Positions 34,044 to 41,270 are shown, numbered from the stretch's first letter. The stretch is DNA of 47,866 bases from an uncultured Ruminococcus sp. (GCA_902777275.1 CACYTI010000012.1:115841-163706); one strand, 5' to 3'. Numbers and translations: made by a program. The notes: generated by a model from the letters alone, not told the origin.

Positions 34044-34520
34044 TCACCTTCTGCTAAGCTTAACAATGTTTGTTATTATTTCGCCCCTGTCGGTGATGTC
34101 GATATATCCGTAGGACGCGCCGTAGCCGCAGCAGCTTCCGGGGTTCATTATATGCAGACCTTCGTAGTAGTCCGTAACTGCCTGATGTGTGTGACCAAAC
34201 AGAAGAATGTCGGCGTTTTGCTCGCGAGCGGCTTCAATAAGGTTGATAAAAGTAAATTTCGCATTGTACAAATGCCCGTGAGTAATAAAGATCCGCTTGC
34301 CGCCGACCTCAGCTATTTCCGTTGATGGCAGCTTGCTCGACCAGTCGCAGTTGCCGCGGACTCCTATTACCGTTTTATCGGGGAGAGTTTGTTTTAAAAA
34401 AGTATACTGCTCCGACCCGTCGCCGCAAAAGATGATAACCTCTGCATTCGGCTGGGCGTCAAGAGCGTGTTTAAGTGAGAAGAAATCGCCGTGAGTGTCG
34501 GAAATAACTAAAATACGCAT
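34044..34520 (-). CDS. YfcE/MJ0936-family metallophosphoesterase
   Basis: The 158-residue protein has the calcineurin-like metal motifs: ILVISDTHGDF, FCGDGS (a GDxx variant), GVRGNCDW, ITHGHLYNA and LFGHTHQAV. The family hydrolyses phosphodiesters in vitro; its natural substrate is unknown. It is the first gene of the phosphodiesterase-holB-ricT run, ending 5 nt before the holB start. The N in GNCD and both H in GHTH are retained, so it should be active. Confidence 0.92.
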   Translation of the reverse strand: MRILVISDTHGDFFSLKHALDAQPNAEVIIFCGDGSEQYTFLKQTLPDKTVIGVRGNCDWSSKLPSTEIAEVGGKRIFITHGHLYNAKFTFINLIEAAREQNADILLFGHTHQAVTDYYEGLHIMNPGSCCGYGASYGYIDITDRGEIITNIVKLSRR

Positions 34521-34578
34521 ACAAAAACTCCGTTCTGATACAAATTCGGTTTAAACGCGCAAAAGCAATTGAGTATCG

Positions 34579-34606
34579 GAATAAATTTCGCGTTCGCGCA
34601 TAGTAT
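34579..34606 (+). promoter_or_regulatory. Possible sporulation-sigma (SigE/SigK-like) promoter of the small-protein trio
   Basis: CATAGTAT (34599-34606) resembles the -10 element of mother-cell sigma factors, with GAATAAA (34579-34585) 13 bp upstream as a possible -35. No sigma-A promoter is evident. Motif-based and weak. Confidence 0.35.
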
Positions 34607-34623
34607 GGATTGAGGTGGTTTAT

Positions 34624-34863
34624 ATGGCGGATAAATTCAGTGAAAAAAATGAAATATTTGAGAGTCTGTCGCGCGGGCTTAATATGCCGTCGGAGGAAAT
34701 AGAATCCTCATACCGCGCGGGCGATGTAAATAATCTGATGAAAAACCTTGACGGCGACAAAGCAAAGCAGGTAGAATCGGTTCTCAGCGACCCCGACAAA
34801 GCGCGGGAGCTTCTTGAAAGCCCCGAGGCTCAGGCATTGCTTAAGCTATTTAACGGACAATAG
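34624..34863 (+). CDS. Small conserved protein A of an uncharacterised trio
   Basis: The product has 79 residues (MADKFSEKNEIFESLSRGLN...ALLKLFNGQ), acidic, soluble and all-helical by appearance; the second half (DKAKQVESVLSDPDKARELL, then ESPEAQALLKLF) looks like two short helical repeats. I cannot name the family but similar small proteins occur in Clostridia next to genes like the two that follow. GAGGTGG is the ribosome site. The three genes are spaced by 9 and 29 nt and form one transcript. Confidence 0.75.
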   Translation: MADKFSEKNEIFESLSRGLNMPSEEIESSYRAGDVNNLMKNLDGDKAKQVESVLSDPDKARELLESPEAQALLKLFNGQ

Positions 34864-34872
34864 GGTGAAAAT

Positions 34873-35235
34873 ATGTCTGAATTACAGGATACTATCAATA
34901 AAATAATGAGCAATCCCGAAGCTATGCGGCAGGTGCAGAGCTTGGGAGAAAAGTTAGGGCTTGGGCAGAGCGGTTCGTTCGCTCAGCCCTCTCAGCCTGT
35001 TCAGCCCGCGCCGCCCGCACCGCCCGTTCAGGGAGGCAGCGAGATGATGAGCGCGCTTTCAAGGTTAGCTCCGCTTATGAACGCCGCAAAGCCAAACGAT
35101 GAAACAGCGGCTCTGCTGAACGCCCTGCGCCCGTTCCTCAGCGGAGAAAAGCTTGAACGTCTGAACAGCGCGCAAAGGCTTATCGGGTTTATTCATATTA
35201 TTCCGCTTTTAAAGGACAGCGGACTGTTTTTTTAG
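34873..35235 (+). CDS. Small conserved protein B of the trio
   Basis: The product has 120 residues. The N-terminal MSELQDTINKIMSNPEAMRQ helix resembles the SPD..LL segment of protein A; a Pro/Gln-rich linker (residues 38-55) follows, then a helical domain (ETAALLNALRPFLSGEKLER, LNSAQRLIGFIHIIPLLKDS). No membrane helix, signal or metal site is present. The shared helix suggests A and B bind each other or a common partner. Confidence 0.75.
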   Translation: MSELQDTINKIMSNPEAMRQVQSLGEKLGLGQSGSFAQPSQPVQPAPPAPPVQGGSEMMSALSRLAPLMNAAKPNDETAALLNALRPFLSGEKLERLNSAQRLIGFIHIIPLLKDSGLFF

Positions 35236-35264
35236 CGGTATGTTAATGAGGTGTTAGGTGAAAT

Positions 35265-35579
35265 ATGCCGGGATTTGAAGAGGAAGCGCTTGAACGCGCC
35301 AGAAAAATATCGCAGAACCGCCGAGCCGCGCCGCCGCGTCAGGAGCCGACGGGGGAGGAGCGGAAAAAGCCCGAGCCTCCGCCAAAGCCCGCCGAACCGC
35401 CAAAGGAGCCGCCGGTTCAGCATCAGCCGAAGCCGCCCATAGAGCCGCCGAAGCCGAATATGCTTGAAGCGCTGTTAAAGGACAAGGAAACGAGCCTTAT
35501 ATTGACTCTGCTTCTGCTCCTGATGGACGAGAAAAACGACCCGTCGCTCCTTTTCGCGCTGATGTATATGCTGATGTGA
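35265..35579 (+). CDS. Small conserved protein C of the trio, proline-rich with hydrophobic tail
   Basis: The product has 104 residues: a short charged helix (MPGFEEEALERARKISQNRR), a long Pro/Lys/Glu-rich linker (residues 21-65), then MLEALLKDKETSLILTLLLL and LLMDEKNDPSLLFALMYMLM, a hydrophobic C-terminal hairpin that could insert in a membrane. It could tether A and B to the membrane. GAGGTGTTAGGTG precedes the ATG. The middle proline-rich part is GC-rich but the frame is intact. Confidence 0.75.
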   Translation: MPGFEEEALERARKISQNRRAAPPRQEPTGEERKKPEPPPKPAEPPKEPPVQHQPKPPIEPPKPNMLEALLKDKETSLILTLLLLLMDEKNDPSLLFALMYMLM

Positions 35580-35580
35580 G

Positions 35581-35611
35581 GAGTGTGGAATGTGGAGTGT
35601 GGAGAGTGGAG
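35581..35611. repeat. Heptanucleotide tandem repeat after the trio
   Basis: GAGTGTG GAATGTG GAGTGTG GAGAGTG GAG lies directly after the stop of protein C. The rest of the gap up to 35807 shows no gene. Confidence 0.8.
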
Positions 35612-35807
35612 TTAATGTCGTCGCTCCGCTTAAAGCGCGGGAAGATTAATTTTGCTGAAAATCAACAGTCAGAATCGCGAACTGACAGTCAGCTCAGCCG
35701 ACCGCTCCTGATTTACAATGCTGTGTGTTCGTTTGTAAAAGTTCATCTTGCGCAGCGGCGCAGGAAAATAAATCTGTTATCTGTAGAATAATTAGATATG
35801 GATTGGT

Positions 35808-37052
35808 TTATCTGATCTGTCCGTCGCCTCTGATTACAAACTTCATGCTTGTAAGCTCGTTCAAGCCCATGGGTCCTCTTGCGTGAAGCTTTTGAGTTGA
35901 AATGCCGATTTCGGCGCCGAGACCGAATTCTCCGCCGTCCGTGAATCTTGTGGAGGCGTTTACATAGACCGCTGCGGAATCGACGCAGGCGGTAAAGCGG
36001 TTAGCGGAGCGGTAGTCGCTCGTCACTATGCATTCGCTGTGACCCGTGCTGTACTTTGCGATGTGGTCGAGAGCGGCGTCAAGGCTGTCAACAACTCTTA
36101 CAGCTAAAATATAATCCAAAAACTCTACGGCGTAGTCGTTTTCGGTGGCGGGGATAACGGAGTCGCCTAAAATCTCCTGCGTCTTTTCGCAGCCGCGAAT
36201 CTCAACATTCTTTTTGTCGAGAGCCGCTTTGATAGCCGGCAGAGCCTCGGGTGCGATATCCTTGTGTACAAGCACGGTTTCGATTGCGTTGCACACCGAG
36301 GGACGGGAGGTTTTTGCGTTGTAAACGATGTCGGTCGCCATTTGGATATCGGCGCTCGCATCAACATAAACATGGCAGTTGCCAACGCCCGTTTCAATCA
36401 CGGGAACCTTCGCGTTTGCTACGACGCTTTTGATAAGTCCCGCTCCGCCGCGCGGAATGAGCACGTCAAGATATTCGCTGAGCTGCATAAGCTCGGTCGC
36501 GCTCTGACGGGTGGTGTCGGTCACAAGAGCCACGCAGTCGCGAGGAAGACCGGCCGACTCGATAGCGTCGCGCATGACCGCTGTTATAGCCTTGTTTGAA
36601 TTGATGGCTTCCTTTCCTCCGCGGAGAATGACCGCGCTGCCCGCTTTAAGACAAAGAGCGGCGGCGTCGGAGGTTACGTTGGGACGAGCTTCGTAGATGA
36701 TTCCGATAACGCCCATGGGGACGGTGATTTTTTCAATTTGCAGACCGTTTTTGAGCGTTCTGCCCTCGATAACCTTGCCGATGGGGTCGGGCTGAGCCGC
36801 AACCTGTGAAACGCCCTCAGCCATGCCGAGAATGCGGCCTTCGTCGAGCTTGAGGCGGTCAAGCAGGGATTCACTCAATCCCGCAGCCTTGCCGTTTTCG
36901 ATATCCGCTTCGTTTGCCTTGATTATTTCTGAGGCGTTTTCTTTGAGCGCTTTAGCGATCGCAAAAAGAGCCTCGTCTTTTTTTGCTCCCGCGTTCATAA
37001 GAACGCGCGCGGCGTGTTTTGCGTTTGAGCCCATCATTTCAAGCTGTGTCAT
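35808..37052 (-). CDS. proA: Gamma-glutamyl phosphate reductase
   Basis: The second step of proline synthesis: reduces gamma-glutamyl phosphate to glutamate semialdehyde with NADPH. The 414-residue protein has the ALDH-like cofactor region (IGIIYEARPNVTSDAAALCL, ILRGGKEAINSNKAI), the catalytic cysteine in TSRPSVCNAIETVLVH, and FTDGGEFGLGAEIGISTQKL HARGPMGL near the C-terminus. Length matches the family. It lies 54 nt after proB on the same strand, in the standard proBA order. Confidence 0.97.
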   Translation of the reverse strand: MTQLEMMGSNAKHAARVLMNAGAKKDEALFAIAKALKENASEIIKANEADIENGKAAGLSESLLDRLKLDEGRILGMAEGVSQVAAQPDPIGKVIEGRTLKNGLQIEKITVPMGVIGIIYEARPNVTSDAAALCLKAGSAVILRGGKEAINSNKAITAVMRDAIESAGLPRDCVALVTDTTRQSATELMQLSEYLDVLIPRGGAGLIKSVVANAKVPVIETGVGNCHVYVDASADIQMATDIVYNAKTSRPSVCNAIETVLVHKDIAPEALPAIKAALDKKNVEIRGCEKTQEILGDSVIPATENDYAVEFLDYILAVRVVDSLDAALDHIAKYSTGHSECIVTSDYRSANRFTACVDSAAVYVNASTRFTDGGEFGLGAEIGISTQKLHARGPMGLNELTSMKFVIRGDGQIR

Positions 37053-37106
37053 GTTGTTTGTTCTTCCTTTCGTATCTTTTGATTATGTTTTATTGCTTAT
37101 AAAGAA

Positions 37107-37892
37107 TTATCGTTGCGCCAAAAATTTGGTGCCCGGGGTTTTTCCCTCAAAAATATCGTATATTTGCTTTGGATTGTTGCCGTTCATAACATGAACCTCG
37201 ATCCCGCGTTTTGTTGCGTAGTCAGCCGCCTGAAGCTTTGTTATCATGCCGCCCGTGCCTCGGTTTGAGCCTGTTCCGGCAGCCATATCTAAAATCGTCT
37301 TGTTGATTTTTGTCACAACGTCAAGCTTTTTCGCGTTGAGGTTGACGCGCGGATTGGAGTCGTATAGCCCGTCGATATCGGTCAGTATAACAAGCCTGTC
37401 GGCGTTTATGATGTGTGAAACGATCGCCGAAAGCATATCGTTATCGCCGAAGTTGTTGCCCTCAAGCTCGTCTATAGACACCGTGTCGTTTTCGTTGATG
37501 ATCGGGATAATGCCCATGTTCAGAAGCTCGTCGATTGTGTTATTGATATTGCGGCGCTTTTTTTCGGTTTCAACTGCGTCGGCGGTCAGCAAGATCTGGG
37601 CTACCGAGTGGTTGTATTCTCCGAAAATTTTGTCGTACATGAACATAAGCTCGCACTGACCGATAGCCGCCAGAGCCTGCTTCTTTTTTGTTTCGGAGGG
37701 GCGTTTGGTTAGTCCTGTTTTTCCCATGCCTACTCCGATCGCGCCCGAGGAAACAAGCATTATGTTCTCTCCGCTGTTCTGCAAATCTGCAAGCACCTTG
37801 CACAGCGACTCAACGCGCCTGTAGTTAACTTTTCCGTTCTCATAGGTTAGGGTAGATGTGCCCACCTTTATAACGGTTTTTTGATTTTCCAT
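37107..37892 (-). CDS. proB: Glutamate 5-kinase (no PUA domain)
   Basis: The first step of proline synthesis. The 261-residue kinase domain has VIKVGTSTLTYENG, MLVSSGAIGVGMGKTGL, PIINENDTVSIDELEGNNFG, DNDMLSAIVSHIINAD and GTGGMITKLQAADYATKRGI. The C-terminal PUA domain of the E. coli enzyme (367 residues) is absent, a known shorter form. The ATG at 37892 has ACAGGTG upstream. Promoter TTGAAG-17-TATAAT lies at 37956-37928. Confidence 0.95.
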   Translation of the reverse strand: MENQKTVIKVGTSTLTYENGKVNYRRVESLCKVLADLQNSGENIMLVSSGAIGVGMGKTGLTKRPSETKKKQALAAIGQCELMFMYDKIFGEYNHSVAQILLTADAVETEKKRRNINNTIDELLNMGIIPIINENDTVSIDELEGNNFGDNDMLSAIVSHIINADRLVILTDIDGLYDSNPRVNLNAKKLDVVTKINKTILDMAAGTGSNRGTGGMITKLQAADYATKRGIEVHVMNGNNPKQIYDIFEGKTPGTKFLAQR

Positions 37893-37927
37893 AGATGCAC
37901 CTGTCTTTACACAAAAATCCAAATTAC

Positions 37928-37956
37928 ATTATAGCACAACAGATAAAAAACTTCAA
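37928..37956 (-). promoter_or_regulatory. Promoter of proBA
   Basis: TTGAAG (37956-37951) and TATAAT (37933-37928) on the minus strand are 17 bp apart, with TGC immediately before the -10 box (extended -10). Confidence 0.8.
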
Positions 37957-38105
37957 GCAAAAAACGAAATCTATATGTTGATTCTGCCCAAAACAGAAGA
38001 TGATCTGCATGACCGCCTGCCGGGGGATTACCCGCATAATTATTTTGCGACTCCGTAAACCGAAAAAGCGAAAGGAATAAATCTTTGCAAAAGCCTGTTC
38101 CGCTA

Positions 38106-38134
38106 TTGACTCATTAACTAAAATGAGTTATAAT
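38106..38134 (+). promoter_or_regulatory. Promoter with a 7-bp dyad in the spacer (candidate operator)
   Basis: TTGACT (38106-38111) and TATAAT (38129-38134) are 17 bp apart. ACTCATT (38109-38115) and AATGAGT (38122-38128) are perfect inverted repeats filling the space between them, so a bound dimeric repressor would block the polymerase. Confidence 0.75.
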
Positions 38135-38194
38135 GTACTGGTGAAAATGTGACAAAGTCACTATGATATGGCCTATTTTAGGAGGAAAAATAAT

Positions 38195-38878
38195 ATGGCA
38201 CATTTAAAAGATTTTATTAATGACGTCATCGAAAAAGGACTCGCAAAGAAAACTTCCCATGAGCAGGATGTTTATCAGCTTATTAAGGCTATCGACGACG
38301 AACAGGTATCTATCAAGGATAACTATTCAAAAATCGGCGAGCTGTATGTAGCTCAGTACAAGGGCGAGGCAAAAGGCACAGAGCTTGGCGCTCTCGTTGA
38401 AGAAGTTAAGGCGTCCGAGAAGAAAATCAAGGACAGCAAGCTCAAAATCGGCGAGGTTCTCGGCTTCAATTTCTGCCCGACCTGTCTTGAAGAGGTTGAT
38501 GAAGACGCTTTGTATTGCAACAACTGCGGCGCGAAGATGCCTGTCAAGGTTATGCCCGGCATGGTTATCTGCAACAACTGCAACAAGGCTGTAAGAGAAG
38601 GCGTTCGCTTCTGCACCAACTGCGGCCACTCCATGATTGAAGAGCCCAAGCCCGAAGGCAAGGTTTGCCCCAACTGCGGCTGGACAACCGAAGATATGAG
38701 TATCAATTTCTGCGACAAGTGCGGCAGAAGACTTGAAGGCGGCGAAGAAGAGGAAGAGAAAAAGGAAGAGGAGAAGGTTCCCACCAATAAGGTTTGCCCC
38801 AACTGCGGCTGGACAATTTTCGACATTGAAACAATGTTCTGCGACAAGTGCGGAAGAAGACTTGAAGTTGCCGAATAA
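38195..38878 (+). CDS. Multi-zinc-ribbon protein of unknown function
   Basis: The product has 227 residues. The first ~85 are helical and charged with a possible coiled coil (ELGALVEEVKASEKKIKDSK). Four zinc ribbons follow: CPTCLEEVDEDALYCNNCG, CNNCNKAVREGVRFCTNCG, CPNCGWTTEDM...FCDKCG and CPNCGWTIFDIETMFCDKCG; an acidic Glu/Lys linker separates the last two. No membrane helix or enzyme motif. AGGAGGAAAAATA sits before the ATG at 38195. Its tightly placed operator suggests it is induced on demand; function not recognised. Confidence 0.82.
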   Translation: MAHLKDFINDVIEKGLAKKTSHEQDVYQLIKAIDDEQVSIKDNYSKIGELYVAQYKGEAKGTELGALVEEVKASEKKIKDSKLKIGEVLGFNFCPTCLEEVDEDALYCNNCGAKMPVKVMPGMVICNNCNKAVREGVRFCTNCGHSMIEEPKPEGKVCPNCGWTTEDMSINFCDKCGRRLEGGEEEEEKKEEEKVPTNKVCPNCGWTIFDIETMFCDKCGRRLEVAE

Positions 38879-38904
38879 TAATTCTATTAAATAATTAAAA
38901 TTTT

Positions 38905-38950
38905 AACACCCTGTTTGAGACACACAGCTTTGAACGGGGTGTTTTGTTCT
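38905..38950 (+). terminator. Intrinsic terminator
   Basis: AACACCC...GGGTGTT stem (38905-38911 and 38937-38943), with TTTTGTT after it. Confidence 0.75.
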
Positions 38951-39000
38951 CTTTTAAAAAAGATAAAAAACTCTCAAAAACAAAAAATTCACTCAACCCC

Positions 39001-39028
39001 TTGCGTTATTCCGTGTTTTTGATATAAT
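39001..39028 (+). promoter_or_regulatory. Promoter of the GMP synthase subunit gene
   Basis: TTGCGT (39001-39006) and TATAAT (39023-39028) are 16 bp apart. No purine riboswitch is visible in the 30-nt leader. Confidence 0.7.
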
Positions 39029-39058
39029 ATAAGGAAATCTATAAAAGGGAGAGTTAAT

Positions 39059-40039
39059 ATGCAGGATAATGTAAGACCCGAATCAATGGAAAGAATCACA
39101 ACTCCCGAGCTTGCGGACGCGTTTATCGCGGAGCAGCTTGAGGCATTAAAAGCTCAGATTGGCGACAAGAAGGTGCTGTTGGCGCTTTCCGGCGGTGTGG
39201 ACAGCTCGGTTGTAGCTGCGCTGCTCATCAAGGCTATCGGCAAAAATTTCGTGTGCGTACACGTTAACCACGGTTTGCTCAGAAAGGGCGAGCCCGAGCA
39301 GGTTGTTGAGGTGTTCCGCAATCAGATGGACGCGAACCTCGTTTATGTGGACGCCGTTGACCGTTTCCTTGATAAATTGTCGGGCGTCGCCGAACCCGAA
39401 AAGAAGAGAAAGATAATCGGCGCGGAGTTTATCCGCGTGTTTGAGGAAGAGGCGAGAAAGCAGGATGGCATCGAATTTCTCGCTCAGGGCACCATTTATC
39501 CCGATATCATTGAGAGCGACGGCGTTAAGGCGCACCACAACGTCGGCGGACTTCCTGAGGATCTGCAGTTTGAGCTTGTTGAACCGCTTAAATTCCTCTT
39601 TAAGGACGAGGTAAGAGTAGTTGGCAAGGCGCTCGGTCTGCCCGACGGCATGGTTTACCGTCAGCCGTTCCCGGGCCCCGGACTCGGAGTTCGCTGCCTC
39701 GGAGCCATCACCCGTGACAGACTCGAAGCCGTGCGTGAGAGCGATGCGATCCTCCGCGAGGAGTTCGCGAAGAACGGCCTTGAGGGCAAGGTATGGCAGT
39801 ACTTCACAGCCGTGCCGGACTTTAAATCAACAGGCGTAAAGGACGGCAAGCGCACATTCGCCTATCCCGTCATCATCCGCGCCGTAAACACCAAGGACGC
39901 CATGACTGCTACAGTCGAAAACGTTCCCTTCGACCTGCTGCAGCACATAACCGCAAGAATCACAACAGAGGTTGAAAATGTAAACAGAGTCCTCTTCGAC
40001 CTCACCCCCAAGCCTTCGGGAACTATTGAGTGGGAGTGA
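39059..40039 (+). CDS. guaA: GMP synthase ATP-pyrophosphatase subunit (no glutaminase domain)
   Basis: Converts XMP to GMP with ATP. The 326-residue protein has the PP-loop LLALSGGVDSSVVAALLIKA, CVHVNHGLLRKGE, the FLAQGTIYPDIIES motif, GGLPEDLQFELVEPLKFLFK, QPFPGPGLGVRCLG and the dimerisation domain ending LTPKPSGTIEWE. Usual bacterial GuaA is ~510 residues with an N-terminal class I glutamine amidotransferase; here that domain is absent and homology begins near the normal junction, as in the split archaeal enzymes. It would need a separate GuaA amidotransferase or free ammonia; none is in this window. The Tn7-like element starts just downstream. Confidence 0.93.
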   Translation: MQDNVRPESMERITTPELADAFIAEQLEALKAQIGDKKVLLALSGGVDSSVVAALLIKAIGKNFVCVHVNHGLLRKGEPEQVVEVFRNQMDANLVYVDAVDRFLDKLSGVAEPEKKRKIIGAEFIRVFEEEARKQDGIEFLAQGTIYPDIIESDGVKAHHNVGGLPEDLQFELVEPLKFLFKDEVRVVGKALGLPDGMVYRQPFPGPGLGVRCLGAITRDRLEAVRESDAILREEFAKNGLEGKVWQYFTAVPDFKSTGVKDGKRTFAYPVIIRAVNTKDAMTATVENVPFDLLQHITARITTEVENVNRVLFDLTPKPSGTIEWE

Positions 40040-40112
40040 TATGTAATGTCCTCATTAACTCTCGGTTAACCTCAAAAGCTCCAAATGATGCAAACTGAAG
40101 TATCCTCGGAGG

Positions 40113-40199
40113 CTAAGGTTATATCCCTTCATAGCGGGTTGAGATTCTTAATCGACCTAAGGTATATCCCTTCATAGCGGGGTCAAATTCAGAATCGAT
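40113..40199. repeat. Two tandem copies of a ~44-bp repeat after guaA
   Basis: CTAAGGTTATATCCCTTCAT... (from 40113) and CTAAGGTATATCCCTTCATA... (from 40157) share AGCGGG and an ...ATCGA end at a period of 44 bp. They lie between the guaA stop codon and its terminator, in the 3' untranslated region. Confidence 0.75.
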
Positions 40200-40232
40200 C
40201 CAGGAGAAAGACGGACAAACAACAACATAAGT

Positions 40233-40290
40233 AAAAGCCTTGTGCCAATGGATGCCGCAAAGCGGCGCACCTTTGGCTAAGGCTTTTTTT
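40233..40290 (+). terminator. Large branched terminator downstream of guaA
   Basis: AAAAGCCTTGTGCCAA pairs with TTTGGCTAAGGCTTTT around an inner GCCGC-AAA-GCGGC hairpin, followed by T7. Confidence 0.85.
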
Positions 40291-40370
40291 CGTGCTCTGA
40301 AAGCCTGATTACATTTCAGAAATTCGGTAAGTTAAAGTCCCGTCTTTCTCTCCTAGTCGTATCTCCCTCT

Positions 40371-40406
40371 AAAAGAAAAAGGAGAAAAAAGAAGAAGAGA
40401 GAAGAA
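40371..40406 (+). other. 36-nt pure polypurine tract
   Basis: An uninterrupted A/G run lies in a ~250-bp purine-biased stretch. It could form triplex DNA, a known preferred target structure of Tn7 transposition complexes; the link is speculative. Confidence 0.5.
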
Positions 40407-40472
40407 TAAATGGCGAATATTAAGGAAATTAGACTAAGGAGAGAGGGTAATGAGGGAAAGAGAAGGAACCGA

Positions 40473-40612
40473 AGCGAGCCGTCTTCTAAGCCGCGACTGC
40501 GTGCGAGAAGGTGGGCGAGCTGAGGGGAGTAAAGGAGAAGGGAGTTAGGAGAGTAGAAGGGACGTAGCGAGCCGTCTTCTAAGCCGCGATAGCGTGCGGG
40601 AAGGTGGCGAGC
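40473..40612. repeat. Two ~48-bp direct repeats 93 bp apart in the left flank of the transposon
   Basis: AGCGAGCCGTCTTCTAAGCC then GCGA..GCGTGCG.GAAGGTGG and CGAGC occur from 40473 and from 40566. No gene covers them. Confidence 0.8.
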
Positions 40613-40655
40613 GGAGGGAGAACGAAGGCGAAGGACGGAAAAACGGTGAGGATAG

Positions 40656-40694
40656 ACGACTTCGCACCAAATGACGATAAACGACTTCGCACCA
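40656..40694. repeat. ACGACTTCGCACCA repeated with 25-bp period; candidate TnsB sites
   Basis: Copies at 40656-40669 and 40681-40694, each followed by ATGAC. Repeats of this length and spacing near tnsA are expected at the end of a Tn7-like element, where TnsB binds. I could not find inverted copies on the right side within the window. Confidence 0.55.
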
Positions 40695-40809
40695 TGACAT
40701 AGTGTTTTCCGATAAACCCATTTTTCGGGATTGTGCTATTACCCTTCTTAACTTACTGATATTCTGATAACCACTGGACTTTTGAGGTGTTCGTGTGCCT
40801 CGGAGCATC

Positions 40810-40884
40810 CCGAAAAAACATCCCCCGAAAAACCCCGAAAAACCGCACGTAATTTTTCGGAGCATTTTTCGGAGCATTTTTCGG
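40810..40884. repeat. Mirror array of CCGAAAAA / TTTTTCGG upstream of tnsA
   Basis: CCGAAAAA at 40810, 40825 and 40835 faces TTTTTCGG at 40853, 40865 and 40877 (the last three in a perfect 12-bp period). The set forms a large dyad ending just before the tnsA ribosome site, so it may be an operator for the tns operon or a cluster of TnsB sites. Confidence 0.75.
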
Positions 40885-40904
40885 AAAATCGGAAAGGAGT
40901 AAGT

Positions 40905-41270
40905 ATGAGGTCAAAGAGAATCAAGGATCGCTGTACGAAGATGCAGCTAAGTAAGTGCGATACCACTGCCCGCCTTTATGATCAGGTTATGATCGCTTTT
41001 GCTGGGCTGTTAGAGCGCAACAAGCAAGTCAGTAAGATTATGTGCAACGTATCAATGGACGGGCTGGAAGAAGGGGAATTTACCTCTGATTTTGTCTGTG
41101 TCAAAGCCAATGGAGATTATATGGTCAGAGAATGTACCTGGCGTAAGAAGCTAACCCTGCCTCGAACGGCAAGGCTTTTGGAAGCATCCCGTAAGTATTG
41201 GGCGCGGCGCGGCGTTCAGGATTGGGGTATTATCGTGGAGAAGGAGCGTAGTAATGATGAAGCAAACTAA
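40905..41270 (+). CDS. tnsA: TnsA-like heteromeric transposase endonuclease subunit
   Basis: The 121-residue product matches the short TnsA-like proteins of Firmicutes Tn7-like elements: EGEFTSDFVCVKANGDYMVR then ECTWRKKLTLPRTARLLEAS and RKYWARRGVQDWGIIVEKE. D62 and E76 are the likely catalytic acids of the restriction-nuclease fold; a lysine two residues after E76, as in the usual ExK/QxK motif, is not present, so activity is uncertain. TnsA cuts the 5' ends in Tn7, giving cut-and-paste transposition. AAGGAG precedes the ATG; the tnsB start overlaps its end. Confidence 0.8.
   Translation: MRSKRIKDRCTKMQLSKCDTTARLYDQVMIAFAGLLERNKQVSKIMCNVSMDGLEEGEFTSDFVCVKANGDYMVRECTWRKKLTLPRTARLLEASRKYWARRGVQDWGIIVEKERSNDEAN

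Noticed and set aside
35576-35791. Open frame after the small-protein trio
   Set aside because: It begins inside the heptamer repeat, has no ribosome site and no protein-like composition.
39029-39058. Purine riboswitch before guaA
   Set aside because: The leader is only about 30 nt, too short for the aptamer.
40081-40199. The 44-bp repeats after guaA as a CRISPR array
   Set aside because: The units are head to tail with no spacers and no strong dyad; two copies only.
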